A DNA stretch of 64,000 nt, taken from the NCBI RefSeq assembly GCF_000969835.1, contig NZ_KQ033913.1, positions 2,252,102 through 2,316,101 of the forward strand. The letters run 5' to 3'. The notes under the pieces are model-generated. The model made no database searches. It saw only the letters and a list, made by a program, of their open reading frames with translations, and had not been told where the DNA came from. The DNA is from Parabacteroides goldsteinii DSM 19448 = WAL 12034 (lineage in GTDB: Bacteria; Bacteroidota; Bacteroidia; Bacteroidales; Tannerellaceae). This document shows, piece by piece, positions 34,990 through 42,815 of the stretch; position 1 is the first letter of the stretch; each line of letters opens with the position of its first letter. A program made the translations under genes and the position numbers.

Positions 34990-36300
34990 TTATATTTTAA
35001 CTAAATCTCTTACTTGTTGAGGATTGACAAGCCTTATTTTCATCTCTTTAATATTACTGAATCTGATTGTCATATTATCGCATAAACGGAAAGCTTGCCC
35101 TTTTGTGATTATCCTTTGCTGAGTACCATAATTGACGCTCCAATCAATCAAAGACAAGTTTCTAATCCCCAATATTTTGTCATTGTTTTGTGTTTTGACA
35201 ACTTCCGCAACTACAACAAAATGACCATCCAAACCTATTTGTGACTCATACAATTTTTGTCCAGCAACTAAGGGAATGTATTCCTTAAAGTTAGATTGCA
35301 TCCAGAAAATAGGGTAAGACTCCCCACATTCTTTACATACACCTTTATCTTTTGGTTCTATATAGGTGACATTGCCACAACTCGGACATTGATTGAGGCA
35401 CGAGCGCCATCTCTGAAAAATTTTTATCCATTCACTTTCCATCATTCGCTCCTGTGGATTTAGTTGATTATTGCGAGAGAAAGCTTTAATAAAAGCCTCT
35501 CTGACAAAAGAGGGTACTCCTCCCCATCGATTTAGTGCATTAGGGGAGAACTCTTGGGATGCTTCATTATCCGAATTAGTAGGATCGAAAATGAATATAG
35601 GATTTGTACCATAAAGATAGGTAATGACCTTTGGAGTCATGCAGGGGAATTTTTCCATATTTTTCCCATGCAAAGGATGATCTACAAATATCAGTCTGAA
35701 GAGTATGATTGCCAAAGAATAATAGTCGGAATATCTGTTAGGATTCCCGTCTAACACTATTTCTGGCGCCATATAACCACGTTTACCTTGTATATTTGAA
35801 ACATTAAAGTCTGCTGATGAGACATTATCATTGTCTCCTATTTGAAGCTCTCCTGAATCGGGATTGAAGAAAAAATTTCCGTCGTTAAGATCAAAATAGG
35901 CAAGTCCTTGTAAATGCAACTTCTGAAAGGCGACACAAAGATTTATAGCAGCATTAATGACAGCATCCTCACTACTGAAGTGATGAATGTTAGCGAGAAA
36001 TTTGCTAAAATCCTTTAAATTCGAATCAACTAAATCCATAACATACCCAATTCCCAACGCGCTGTCTGATATAGCCTTAGGCCAAAGAAAAGAAGATGCT
36101 GGGATTCTACGACTGACATTTCTTTTCAAGTTATCGACAAAAACTGATGATGGTCGTCCTTTATACCATTTCAATGCTCTGGGTTTATCTTGGTATTCAA
36201 TCTGATACACTTCTCCTTGACCACCTTCCCCTATTTTTGAACGGACAATACCCGTTGTTCCATCTGCAAATTGAATTACAGTTCCTCTGATTAATGGCAT
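34990..36300 (-). CDS. Ser/Thr protein kinase with C-terminal zinc ribbon (TerY-P type)
   Basis: Residues about 1-310 form a eukaryotic-like kinase: glycine loop IGEGGQGEVYQ, Lys in PRALKWY (about 45), catalytic loop YFDLNDGNFFF (with Asp and Asn in place but HRD changed to YFD), and a DND in place of DFG (IGDNDNV). GYMAPEIV marks the activation segment. A zinc ribbon (CPSCGNVTYIEP...GVCKECGES, about 315-345) and a beta-rich FHA-like or unassigned C-terminus (about 360-436) follow. The TerY-like vWA and PP2C genes come next, completing the triad. It starts 2 bp after an M48 peptidase gene. Confidence 0.93.
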   Translation of the reverse strand: MPLIRGTVIQFADGTTGIVRSKIGEGGQGEVYQIEYQDKPRALKWYKGRPSSVFVDNLKRNVSRRIPASSFLWPKAISDSALGIGYVMDLVDSNLKDFSKFLANIHHFSSEDAVINAAINLCVAFQKLHLQGLAYFDLNDGNFFFNPDSGELQIGDNDNVSSADFNVSNIQGKRGYMAPEIVLDGNPNRYSDYYSLAIILFRLIFVDHPLHGKNMEKFPCMTPKVITYLYGTNPIFIFDPTNSDNEASQEFSPNALNRWGGVPSFVREAFIKAFSRNNQLNPQERMMESEWIKIFQRWRSCLNQCPSCGNVTYIEPKDKGVCKECGESYPIFWMQSNFKEYIPLVAGQKLYESQIGLDGHFVVVAEVVKTQNNDKILGIRNLSLIDWSVNYGTQQRIITKGQAFRLCDNMTIRFSNIKEMKIRLVNPQQVRDLVKI

Positions 36301-36302
36301 AC

Positions 36303-37145
36303 TTATATTATTAATTTAACATTTGTTCTATATGGTGTTAACAATTTTCGTAGTTCATCATTATTTATCCAATTCAACAATTCCGCAGCTCGCATAACCG
36401 TCCAAGGATGTGAAGCATCGGCTATAGATATGAATTTTATAATTTTATTCAGAGCTTCATAGTCTAATTGTTTAAATTCTATTGCTTGTTGAATAAAGGT
36501 TTGATAATTCATATTATTGAACTCCTTGATAGGCATTCCAGCCATTTTCATAAATGCACGAATAGCAGCACCCTTATCCTGACAGGTTAATAGACCAGCG
36601 CGATCAGCTGTGAATTCGGACATTCTGTCCCAATAATAGAGTGCATATTGAAGAGGTGCAGCGGCAATACTTCCAAACGGAATGGCATCTATAATCATAT
36701 TGATCACCTGAGCCATCATGTGATACAACATGTGATTACTCTTAATGTGTCCACACTCATGACCAATAATAAACATGATTTCATCATCATCACATAAGTC
36801 TATAAGCCCGGAATTTAATACAATTATCGGATGTTCAGAACCAACAGTAAATGCATTTATTCCATATCCCCATTGTATATACAAATCCGGCACATTAGAC
36901 ATATCTAAAATCTGGCAAGCATACTGAATATACTCATAAATTTTAGGATAATTTTCGCTTGTCACCTTCAAATTGCTACCAGTATATTGTACTGTATAAA
37001 TCTTTTCAACGGTATGTTTAGTAATAAAATTACCAGCCATTCCCAATCCCGGAGTGTTCTCCAAAGCACTTAATGCCTTTTTATCGAATGGATGCTCATA
37101 TTGGGAATGATCCAATCCGGTTAATATTTTCTTATTCCTTATCAT
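36303..37145 (-). CDS. M48-family metallopeptidase (second copy)
   Basis: The 280-residue protein has the zinc motif HECGH (about 128-132) and SEFTADRAGLLTCQD (about 175-190) with the Glu expected as third ligand. A moderately hydrophobic stretch between them (MAQVINMIIDAIPFGSIAAA) is not clearly a transmembrane helix. It resembles the other two M48 proteins of this cluster along most of its length, including the final HPWTVMRAAEL segment. It is separated by 21 bp from the first M48 gene and 2 bp from the kinase gene. It may be a regulated protease controlled by the kinase/phosphatase triad. Confidence 0.9.
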   Translation of the reverse strand: MIRNKKILTGLDHSQYEHPFDKKALSALENTPGLGMAGNFITKHTVEKIYTVQYTGSNLKVTSENYPKIYEYIQYACQILDMSNVPDLYIQWGYGINAFTVGSEHPIIVLNSGLIDLCDDDEIMFIIGHECGHIKSNHMLYHMMAQVINMIIDAIPFGSIAAAPLQYALYYWDRMSEFTADRAGLLTCQDKGAAIRAFMKMAGMPIKEFNNMNYQTFIQQAIEFKQLDYEALNKIIKFISIADASHPWTVMRAAELLNWINNDELRKLLTPYRTNVKLII

Positions 37146-37166
37146 ATTTAGTCAGATTTTACTATT

Positions 37167-37952
37167 CTATTTGTATTCTTTAAGTCTTTCTAGTCTTGTA
37201 CAGGATAATGGATGCGCACTAGACAACTCACCTAAATAGGAAATTGAAGAAACTGAAGTACTCAGCCCTAATCGCTGAAACAAACTTATAATAGCATTCA
37301 TATCCTGGCAACATAAAAATCCGGCACGATCTGCTGTAAACTCTGATGTGCGATACCATCGATTCAGCGGTACATCCACAATATCGGTAATGATAGGACC
37401 TAACAATTCTGCACGTTTATTCAGATCTTCCAATAGCCCCTGTACTGTATGAGCTATAAGATGTCCTTGCTGGATATGACCAAGTTCATGACCTAAAAGG
37501 AAGCGCAATTCTGCTTCTCCCAACATCACAACAGCAGGTAAACTAAGAAGAATGATTTGTTCCTTATTCATTTCTACGCTAAGGGCATTAATGCCTTTTA
37601 AACGGGAGGTAATGTACAGTATCGGAATTTTTTTTATATTCAATACAGAGCAACAATTTCGGTAACTTTCCCAAAGTTTAGGATAATTATCCTTTGAAAG
37701 TCGGGAACAGTTTTGTATAATTTCTTCTATCTGTTTCCCGTAAAAACGGTTAGCGATAGTACGCAGGGTTATAGATGTGACAGGATTGTTAAGGACAGCA
37801 TCCATGTAATTGTCTTCAGCATATATATAATTCGACTCTTCAACATTCTTTTTGTTTGCTGAAGGTGAATGTTGTATGCTTGCCGAACTATTGGCAAAGC
37901 TATCTATAACATTCATCAAACCTTTATATGATCTGTCTAATACATCCTGCAT
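37167..37952 (-). CDS. M48-family metallopeptidase (first copy)
   Basis: The 261-residue protein has the zinc motif HELGH (LLGHELGHIQQGH, about 150-162) and SEFTADRAGFLCCQD (about 200-214). Residues 1-60 form a serine- and asparagine-rich, probably flexible extension that the other copies lack. The C-terminus ends soon after the family's AHPLSCTRLERLKEYK-like region. No signal peptide is visible. It begins 12 bp after the anti-sigma-like gene and leads a pair of M48 genes. The three copies look like paralogues that arose within this system. Confidence 0.9.
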   Translation of the reverse strand: MQDVLDRSYKGLMNVIDSFANSSASIQHSPSANKKNVEESNYIYAEDNYMDAVLNNPVTSITLRTIANRFYGKQIEEIIQNCSRLSKDNYPKLWESYRNCCSVLNIKKIPILYITSRLKGINALSVEMNKEQIILLSLPAVVMLGEAELRFLLGHELGHIQQGHLIAHTVQGLLEDLNKRAELLGPIITDIVDVPLNRWYRTSEFTADRAGFLCCQDMNAIISLFQRLGLSTSVSSISYLGELSSAHPLSCTRLERLKEYK

Positions 37953-37964
37953 TTTTATAGCACT

Positions 37965-38306
37965 TTATTCGTTTTCCTGTAATTCATCCCATAAAGCAGA
38001 CATTCTTAAATGCCTTTCTCGTGATTTGTTCATGAGTACATTTGAATTAGTCCCATAGCTGATAGCTTTACGAGGTGCAAATGCTGCTGCTGCATAAGCT
38101 ATGTCTGTGAACGATTGTTCTTTCTGTAAAGCAGTGGCGCTTTCTCCATCCACTACCTCCGAATAATCTTCGACTTCGTCCATAAGTGCAAGAACCAAAT
38201 CTTGCTCTTCCGGATATACCGACAAATAACGACGCACTTGCAGTCGCTCCTCTGTGGTGACATTACCGTCAATATAAGCTGCAATCAATTCATCTGTTAT
38301 TTCCAT
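37965..38306 (-). CDS. Probable anti-sigma-like regulatory protein
   Basis: The 113-residue protein starts ITDELIAAYIDGNVTTEERLQVRRYL, a pattern close to the N-terminal sigma-binding helix region of zinc-finger-type anti-sigma factors (dxLxAYlDGel...ER..v..hL), but it lacks the HxxxCxxC zinc ligands. The remainder is helical and has no membrane span, so it is probably soluble. It overlaps the sigma-like gene by 10 bp. I infer that it binds and controls that sigma factor; the call is moderate. Confidence 0.6.
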   Translation of the reverse strand: MEITDELIAAYIDGNVTTEERLQVRRYLSVYPEEQDLVLALMDEVEDYSEVVDGESATALQKEQSFTDIAYAAAAFAPRKAISYGTNSNVLMNKSRERHLRMSALWDELQENE

Positions 38307-38971
38307 TCGAAATCCTTTTTAAGTTCATTAATAATGATGCGAAGATTATCTTTTGCTCTTCCTTTGAGCATATGGATATATTTATATGTGGGAATAATTT
38401 CATGAATCTCCCCGTTCTCATCTTTACGAGTTTTCAATCGTCCTTCCTTACGACGCAATTCCTCCAGTTGCTTTGCAATCTCACAAGGTTCATAACCATC
38501 GAATTCTCTGAGAAGAATAAAACGCTGATCCTTATCCTCTAACCGTTGAATAGCCTCAATAAGCATAATCATATTGTACTCGTCAACTGTTTTTGGAGCA
38601 GGAGGATTATATTCTCCCTTTTCACCATCTTCACCTATAGAGACCTTTTTTTTCTGAAAATCTATCAATTCCGGCATTATTTTAATAAACAAACTACCGG
38701 CAACCTTCCCAAACCAGGTTCCAAAACTAGATTTCCATCCAAATGAACGTAATACGTGCCAATTATTTGCTTTGAAATGAACAAAAAGCTCTGTTTGCAA
38801 TTCCTCATAATAGAACAGCGAATCATAGTACCTATTACAAAGCTTCTTTAGCAAAGGATCATATTTGATGAATATAATAAAAAGCATAGCTTCTTCATTC
38901 TTTTTTTGCAGAATGAGATCAACTAATTCATGATCTGGAAGGTCTTTATATTGAGTTGATGCAATTATCAT
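38297..38971 (-). CDS. Divergent sigma-70/ECF-like factor
   Basis: The 224-residue protein has an ECF-like layout: a region-2-like N-terminal half (DHELVDLILQKKNEEAMLFIIF, YYEELQTELFVHFKAN, WKSSFGTWFGKVAGSLF) and a region-4-like C-terminal half (IQRLEDKDQRFILLREFDGYEPCEIAKQL, then a helix containing YIHMLKGRAKDNLRI). A loop of about 25 residues (GRLKTRKDENGEIHEI) interrupts region 4, which is unusual. It follows the UpxY-like gene by 37 bp and overlaps the anti-sigma-like gene. It likely drives operon expression or a linked regulon. Confidence 0.75.
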   Translation of the reverse strand: MIIASTQYKDLPDHELVDLILQKKNEEAMLFIIFIKYDPLLKKLCNRYYDSLFYYEELQTELFVHFKANNWHVLRSFGWKSSFGTWFGKVAGSLFIKIMPELIDFQKKKVSIGEDGEKGEYNPPAPKTVDEYNMIMLIEAIQRLEDKDQRFILLREFDGYEPCEIAKQLEELRRKEGRLKTRKDENGEIHEIIPTYKYIHMLKGRAKDNLRIIINELKKDFEWK

Positions 38972-39008
38972 GTTGATGTTCCAATATCTTTATTTATATC
39001 TCAATATA

Positions 39009-39602
39009 TTAGGATTCAATCTTCTCCACATCCGCCATGGAAATTTTTAACTTCGCACATCCAAGCAAGCTTATCTCCACTATCAAGAATGTTTCTCCGC
39101 ATTTTTGCTGAAGAATCTTACCTTCAATGCCGATTAGTTTGCCTCTGACTACCTTAACCCTGTCACCTATATGCAATGGTAACATTTCAATGGTTATAGG
39201 AGCATCTGCTTTTTCTAGCAGTTCCCGAAAAGTATCTATCTGATTTTCTGGTATTTTAGCTATTGGATGTCTGCCGTTTTTATCCTTTTGGCTCTGATCT
39301 ACCATAAAACGTTTGACGAATGGCATGTTCACAATTATCTTTCGTTCGTTTTCTGTGCAATAAACGAAAATCATAGCAGCAATTAGAACACGATCTACTA
39401 TCTTAACTGTTCCATTACGCCAAATGCGCTCTTCGCTTTGGATGGGAACAAAAACTTCATATCCTTCATTCTGCAAAACCTGAGCATATTTCTTTTCAGA
39501 ACGGTTATTTACTATAGCAACAAACCATTCTTTTTTTTCGATACTTGGCACGCCTACGGCGTCGTCAACTTTTTGAGTTGTCGTTTCCTTTAAATTCATC
39601 AT
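39009..39602 (-). CDS. UpxY-family transcription antiterminator (NusG-like)
   Basis: The 197-residue protein has a NusG N-terminal domain (about 24-130: EWFVAIVNNRSEKKYAQVLQNEGYEVFVP, then MIFVYCTENERKIIVNMPFVKRFMVDQ) and a C-terminal KOW-like region (about 140-197: LHIGDRVKVVRGKLIGIEGKI). In Bacteroidales, UpxY proteins are typically first in capsule operons and let polymerase read through long leader regions. Here it heads an operon with no polysaccharide genes, so it probably sustains transcription over the 18-kb cluster. M1 or M2 may start it. A TATATTTG -7 element lies about 83 bases upstream. Confidence 0.9.
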   Translation of the reverse strand: MMNLKETTTQKVDDAVGVPSIEKKEWFVAIVNNRSEKKYAQVLQNEGYEVFVPIQSEERIWRNGTVKIVDRVLIAAMIFVYCTENERKIIVNMPFVKRFMVDQSQKDKNGRHPIAKIPENQIDTFRELLEKADAPITIEMLPLHIGDRVKVVRGKLIGIEGKILQQKCGETFLIVEISLLGCAKLKISMADVEKIES

Positions 39603-39684
39603 ACCCCTTTACCCACGCCTTATCTGTCATGGAAAATCTTTTATGTTTTTTAGACTCACTCTTAGAAAGGGATTGTCTTAATGA

Positions 39685-39692
39685 CAAATATA
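39685..39692 (-). promoter_or_regulatory. Main promoter (-7 element) of the 18-kb cluster
   Basis: TATATTTG on the minus strand fits TAnnTTTG. The predicted leader of about 75 bases before the UpxY-like gene includes a small TTGTC-N5-GACAA hairpin at 39673-39687, overlapping the promoter. No convincing -33 box is seen. Confidence 0.5.
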
Positions 39693-39765
39693 TATAAATA
39701 CTATTATTTTTATTTTAGAATAATATATGACCAACGATTATCTATCATGCATCCACATTAAACGA

Positions 39766-39791
39766 TAAAAATTCATTCATAAATGCATTTT
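39766..39791 (-). terminator. AT-rich hairpin after the LytTR regulator gene
   Basis: An 11-bp stem with one mismatch (39766-39776 with 39781-39791) and a 4-base loop ends in a T-run in the minus direction. It may terminate the two-component operon before the UpxY promoter. Being AT-rich, it is only moderately convincing. Confidence 0.45.
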
Positions 39792-39800
39792 TTAATTAAA

Positions 39801-40568
39801 TCAAAAGATATCCAACAACTCTTTCAGCCTCCTGTAATACCTCTGCGACACAACCAACTCTATATCCGTAAACGGCGAATACAACTCACACTTCAGCGTC
39901 ACATTCTCAATCGAGCACAAATAATCAAGATTCACAATATAATCCTGACTAATCTGCACAAAAGAAGGATTAATTCCCAGCAAATCTCTAGCAGTCGTAC
40001 TCATGCGAAGTTTATAAGGTTTGCGATCAGCAGCAAGCATCATTTGCCAGCAACGCAATTCTCTTAAATATTGAAATAAAAGAATCTCCTCACACTTTAC
40101 AAAAAGTAATCCGGATATAGTTTGAACCGCAAACTTACTACGAGTAAGCAGCTTACGTAACGACTGTTCTATATTAACCTTCTCGTCTTTGGCGACATGA
40201 GTACGGAGGCGCTTTATCAAATCCTCTAACTCATTCAATTTATAGGGCTTCAACAAATAATCGAAAGCAGACGCATGGATCGCATCCAACAAATATTTAT
40301 CATAAGCAGTATAAAAAACTATATGCATATCCGGATGAATATCCGACTGTATACGGCTTAAAAGCTCCAGACCAGTCATACCCGGCATTTCAACATCAAT
40401 GAAAAGCAGGTCCGGTTGCAAACGGACTATCTCGCGGGCTGCATTATCCGGAGATGTACACGTTGCTACGACACGTATCTCCGGGAAGCGTGATAAATCG
40501 CTTTCTAAACATTTGATACAAGACGGTTCGTCATCGACGATGACTGTAGTAATTTCATTCGCATTCAT
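39801..40568 (-). CDS. LytTR-family response regulator
   Basis: The 255-residue protein has a receiver domain (about 1-120; acidic pocket VDDEPS, phosphorylated Asp in LLFIDVEMPG at about 57, Lys in YLLKPYK at about 108) and a C-terminal LytTR DNA-binding domain (about 145-250; LFVKCEEILLFQYLRELRCW, VQISQDYIVNLDYL). Its start overlaps the kinase gene's stop by ATGA, so the two form a two-component pair. It lies directly upstream of the UpxY-led cluster and could influence it by read-through or binding, but no target repeats are evident. Confidence 0.95.
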   Translation of the reverse strand: MNANEITTVIVDDEPSCIKCLESDLSRFPEIRVVATCTSPDNAAREIVRLQPDLLFIDVEMPGMTGLELLSRIQSDIHPDMHIVFYTAYDKYLLDAIHASAFDYLLKPYKLNELEDLIKRLRTHVAKDEKVNIEQSLRKLLTRSKFAVQTISGLLFVKCEEILLFQYLRELRCWQMMLAADRKPYKLRMSTTARDLLGINPSFVQISQDYIVNLDYLCSIENVTLKCELYSPFTDIELVVSQRYYRRLKELLDIF

Positions 40569-42613
40569 AAGGCAAAGTTGTAATTAAGTGGGACAATTAA
40601 TGAGACACTGGTTCCGTGCTGTTTTTCAGAGGCAGAATACAGGTCTCTGATGGAAAATTGCATTTTACGGATATTGTGAGTATTCAATAAATCAGTTGTA
40701 CGGTATAGTATTTTTAAACCCTGGCCGGTACTTCTCTCATCCCGGGCATGTGCGCCGGGATGATAACCGATGCCGTTATCATCTATCAATACGTGAAGCG
40801 CCTCGTCTTCAACAAAGACAGATATGATGATACACGGATTCAAAGATTCTGCATTAAAAGCATATTTCACTGCATTCTCAACCGGTATCTGGATAGACAT
40901 CGAAGGGACTAACGTTTCCATAAATACGCCGGAAGATATATTCCACTCCACCCGGATACATTCCGGATCACCCAGCATCTTCAACTTCAGGTAATTCTTT
41001 ACAAAACCAATTTCTTTTTCCAACGGAACCGCCAGTTGTTCGGAAGAAAGCAAATCACCCCTCAATACGTCAATCAGCAAATTTACCGGTTCGGAAAGTT
41101 CTTCATAACGGCGGAAAATAGGCATCACTGAATTCAGTACATTAAATATATAATGTGGGGCAATACGATTTCTGACAACAGCCATACGCAATTGGGTGAT
41201 AGTGGCTATTTGCTGTTTATAGCGAAGCTCTTTCTTCCGGCGGATATAAAACAGTACACAAACCATTAATAAGACAACAATAATTAATCCTAATCCGGCA
41301 ATCCATGCAAGCCACATCCATTGTTGCGCTTTGGCTTCAGTCTGGGTAATTCTGATATCTTTCTTCAAAAGAGTCGTATCTTGCCGATAACGAAAATCGG
41401 TCTCACGGATACTGTTTTCAATCTTCATATTCCGTAAAGAATCTCCACAAAGGTCCGCTTGGTTCCTGTAATAATACGCCTGGGCAAAATCTTTCTTTTT
41501 ACGATACAATTCCTCCAACCGTGTGTTATGATAATACTGGTACTGAAGGTCCGTATGAAGCGTATCATAAGGTTGATTCAATCGCCGGGCGGCTTCCGAC
41601 AAATCATTTTCCTGCAAAGCCAAAGAGGCGAACAATCCATCCATATAAAACTTTATGCCAGGTTGCTGCAAGGCTGATTCTCCGAAAAAGGCAACAGAGC
41701 GTTCCAGATAATAGCGGGCGGAATCCGGTTGCTCCTTCAACAAATATATTTCACCGATATTCCCTTCCACTATCCCCCGATAAATCGGTTGGGGAAAGTT
41801 TGCCACAATCGCATTTGCCCGCTGAAACCAGACTAATGCATTGTCATACTCTTTGGTTACATAATAATAGTTACCTCTGGAATTAGCAAAATAGTACTTT
41901 TCATAATCGCTTCCTCTATCCCAATATTGTTCCGCCTCCCGAAAATAAGAATCAGATAACGGATAGTTCTCCAGTTCCTGATACAACTTTGCCAATCCGG
42001 AGTAAATCGGATAATTCATCTTATCACCGACACCCAAAGAATCAGAAAGAAACAATGCTTTACGATAATGATAACCAGCCCAGCCATAATCACCCTGATG
42101 CTGATAACAATCAGCCATATTAATATAGACATTTATCGCAGGTAAACGATTTTGAACGTTTACCTGCGATAATGCTTCTGAAGCATTATGCAAACAGACA
42201 ATGGCAGAATCCCATTGATTCATATCCTGAAAGAAAACGCCCCGGCTATTATAGGCATCTGCCGATAATTTCAGCAGGCGATCCTCTTTTTCCGGTTGTT
42301 TTTCAACAAAGTGTAAGATCCGATCATTCAATAAGAATGCAGAATCAACCCGATTACTGAAATAATAACAACGGGAGATCGTTTGATCCAGATTATAATA
42401 GTTTATGCTATCCGATACGTTTTCCTGATCAGTCCTTAATTTAGAAATAACAGCTAACGGCCTTACAGCCAAAGAGTCCCTATAAAAAGAAAGCAAAGAA
42501 TCAATCCTGCTCGTTTCAGCATCTTTTACAGATGATTTCTGAAACGAACATCCTAATAATATACTGAACAGGATAACAAATACCCCACATGGCGTCAACT
42601 GTTGTTTTTCCAT
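40565..42613 (-). CDS. TPR-containing LytS/YesM-type sensor histidine kinase
   Basis: The 682-residue protein has a lipoprotein-like or signal start (VILFSILLGCSFQKS) and a periplasmic region of tetratricopeptide repeats (about 60-390; for example YNSRGVFFQDMNQWDSAIVCLHNA, YYYVTKEYDNALVWFQRA). A membrane helix (WMWLAWIAGLGLIIVVLLMVCVLFYI, about 425-450) separates it from a His_kinase domain with phosphoaccepting His in RIAPHYIFNVLNSV (about 487) and a C-terminal HATPase (IDDNGIGYHPG). This is the usual Bacteroidetes partner of LytTR regulators. Its signal is unknown. Confidence 0.93.
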   Translation of the reverse strand: MEKQQLTPCGVFVILFSILLGCSFQKSSVKDAETSRIDSLLSFYRDSLAVRPLAVISKLRTDQENVSDSINYYNLDQTISRCYYFSNRVDSAFLLNDRILHFVEKQPEKEDRLLKLSADAYNSRGVFFQDMNQWDSAIVCLHNASEALSQVNVQNRLPAINVYINMADCYQHQGDYGWAGYHYRKALFLSDSLGVGDKMNYPIYSGLAKLYQELENYPLSDSYFREAEQYWDRGSDYEKYYFANSRGNYYYVTKEYDNALVWFQRANAIVANFPQPIYRGIVEGNIGEIYLLKEQPDSARYYLERSVAFFGESALQQPGIKFYMDGLFASLALQENDLSEAARRLNQPYDTLHTDLQYQYYHNTRLEELYRKKKDFAQAYYYRNQADLCGDSLRNMKIENSIRETDFRYRQDTTLLKKDIRITQTEAKAQQWMWLAWIAGLGLIIVVLLMVCVLFYIRRKKELRYKQQIATITQLRMAVVRNRIAPHYIFNVLNSVMPIFRRYEELSEPVNLLIDVLRGDLLSSEQLAVPLEKEIGFVKNYLKLKMLGDPECIRVEWNISSGVFMETLVPSMSIQIPVENAVKYAFNAESLNPCIIISVFVEDEALHVLIDDNGIGYHPGAHARDERSTGQGLKILYRTTDLLNTHNIRKMQFSIRDLYSASEKQHGTSVSLIVPLNYNFAL

Positions 42614-42757
42614 ACTTACCTTCCCTTTTTAACAAAGGACATAAATTATTATGACATTTACAATCGTTCAAAACCATTTTAACGTATAAACTTTGATTAT
42701 CACGATTAAATACCCTATTTAAGCAGACAAACGCCAAATCCGTAAAGTATATATATA

Positions 42758-42789
42758 CAAAAAGAGGATGCTCTTTTGAAGCATCCTCT
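42758..42789 (-). terminator. Intrinsic terminator after glmM
   Basis: A perfect 10-bp stem (42763-42772 with 42780-42789) with a 7-base loop is followed by TTTTTG in the minus direction. It ends the glmM transcript. Confidence 0.85.
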
Positions 42790-42815
42790 CTCTCACTTAT
42801 TATATGTATAGAATT

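Noticed and set aside
34208..36300. A tellurium-resistance (Ter) operon
   Set aside because: The TerY-like gene and its kinase/phosphatase partners are present, but TerB, TerC, TerD/TerE or TerF genes are not seen.
39009..39602. The beginning of a capsule locus
   Set aside because: Although UpxY-like, it is followed by no glycosyltransferase, flippase or sugar-nucleotide gene. The polysaccharide genes at 55-61 kb are on the other strand and distant.
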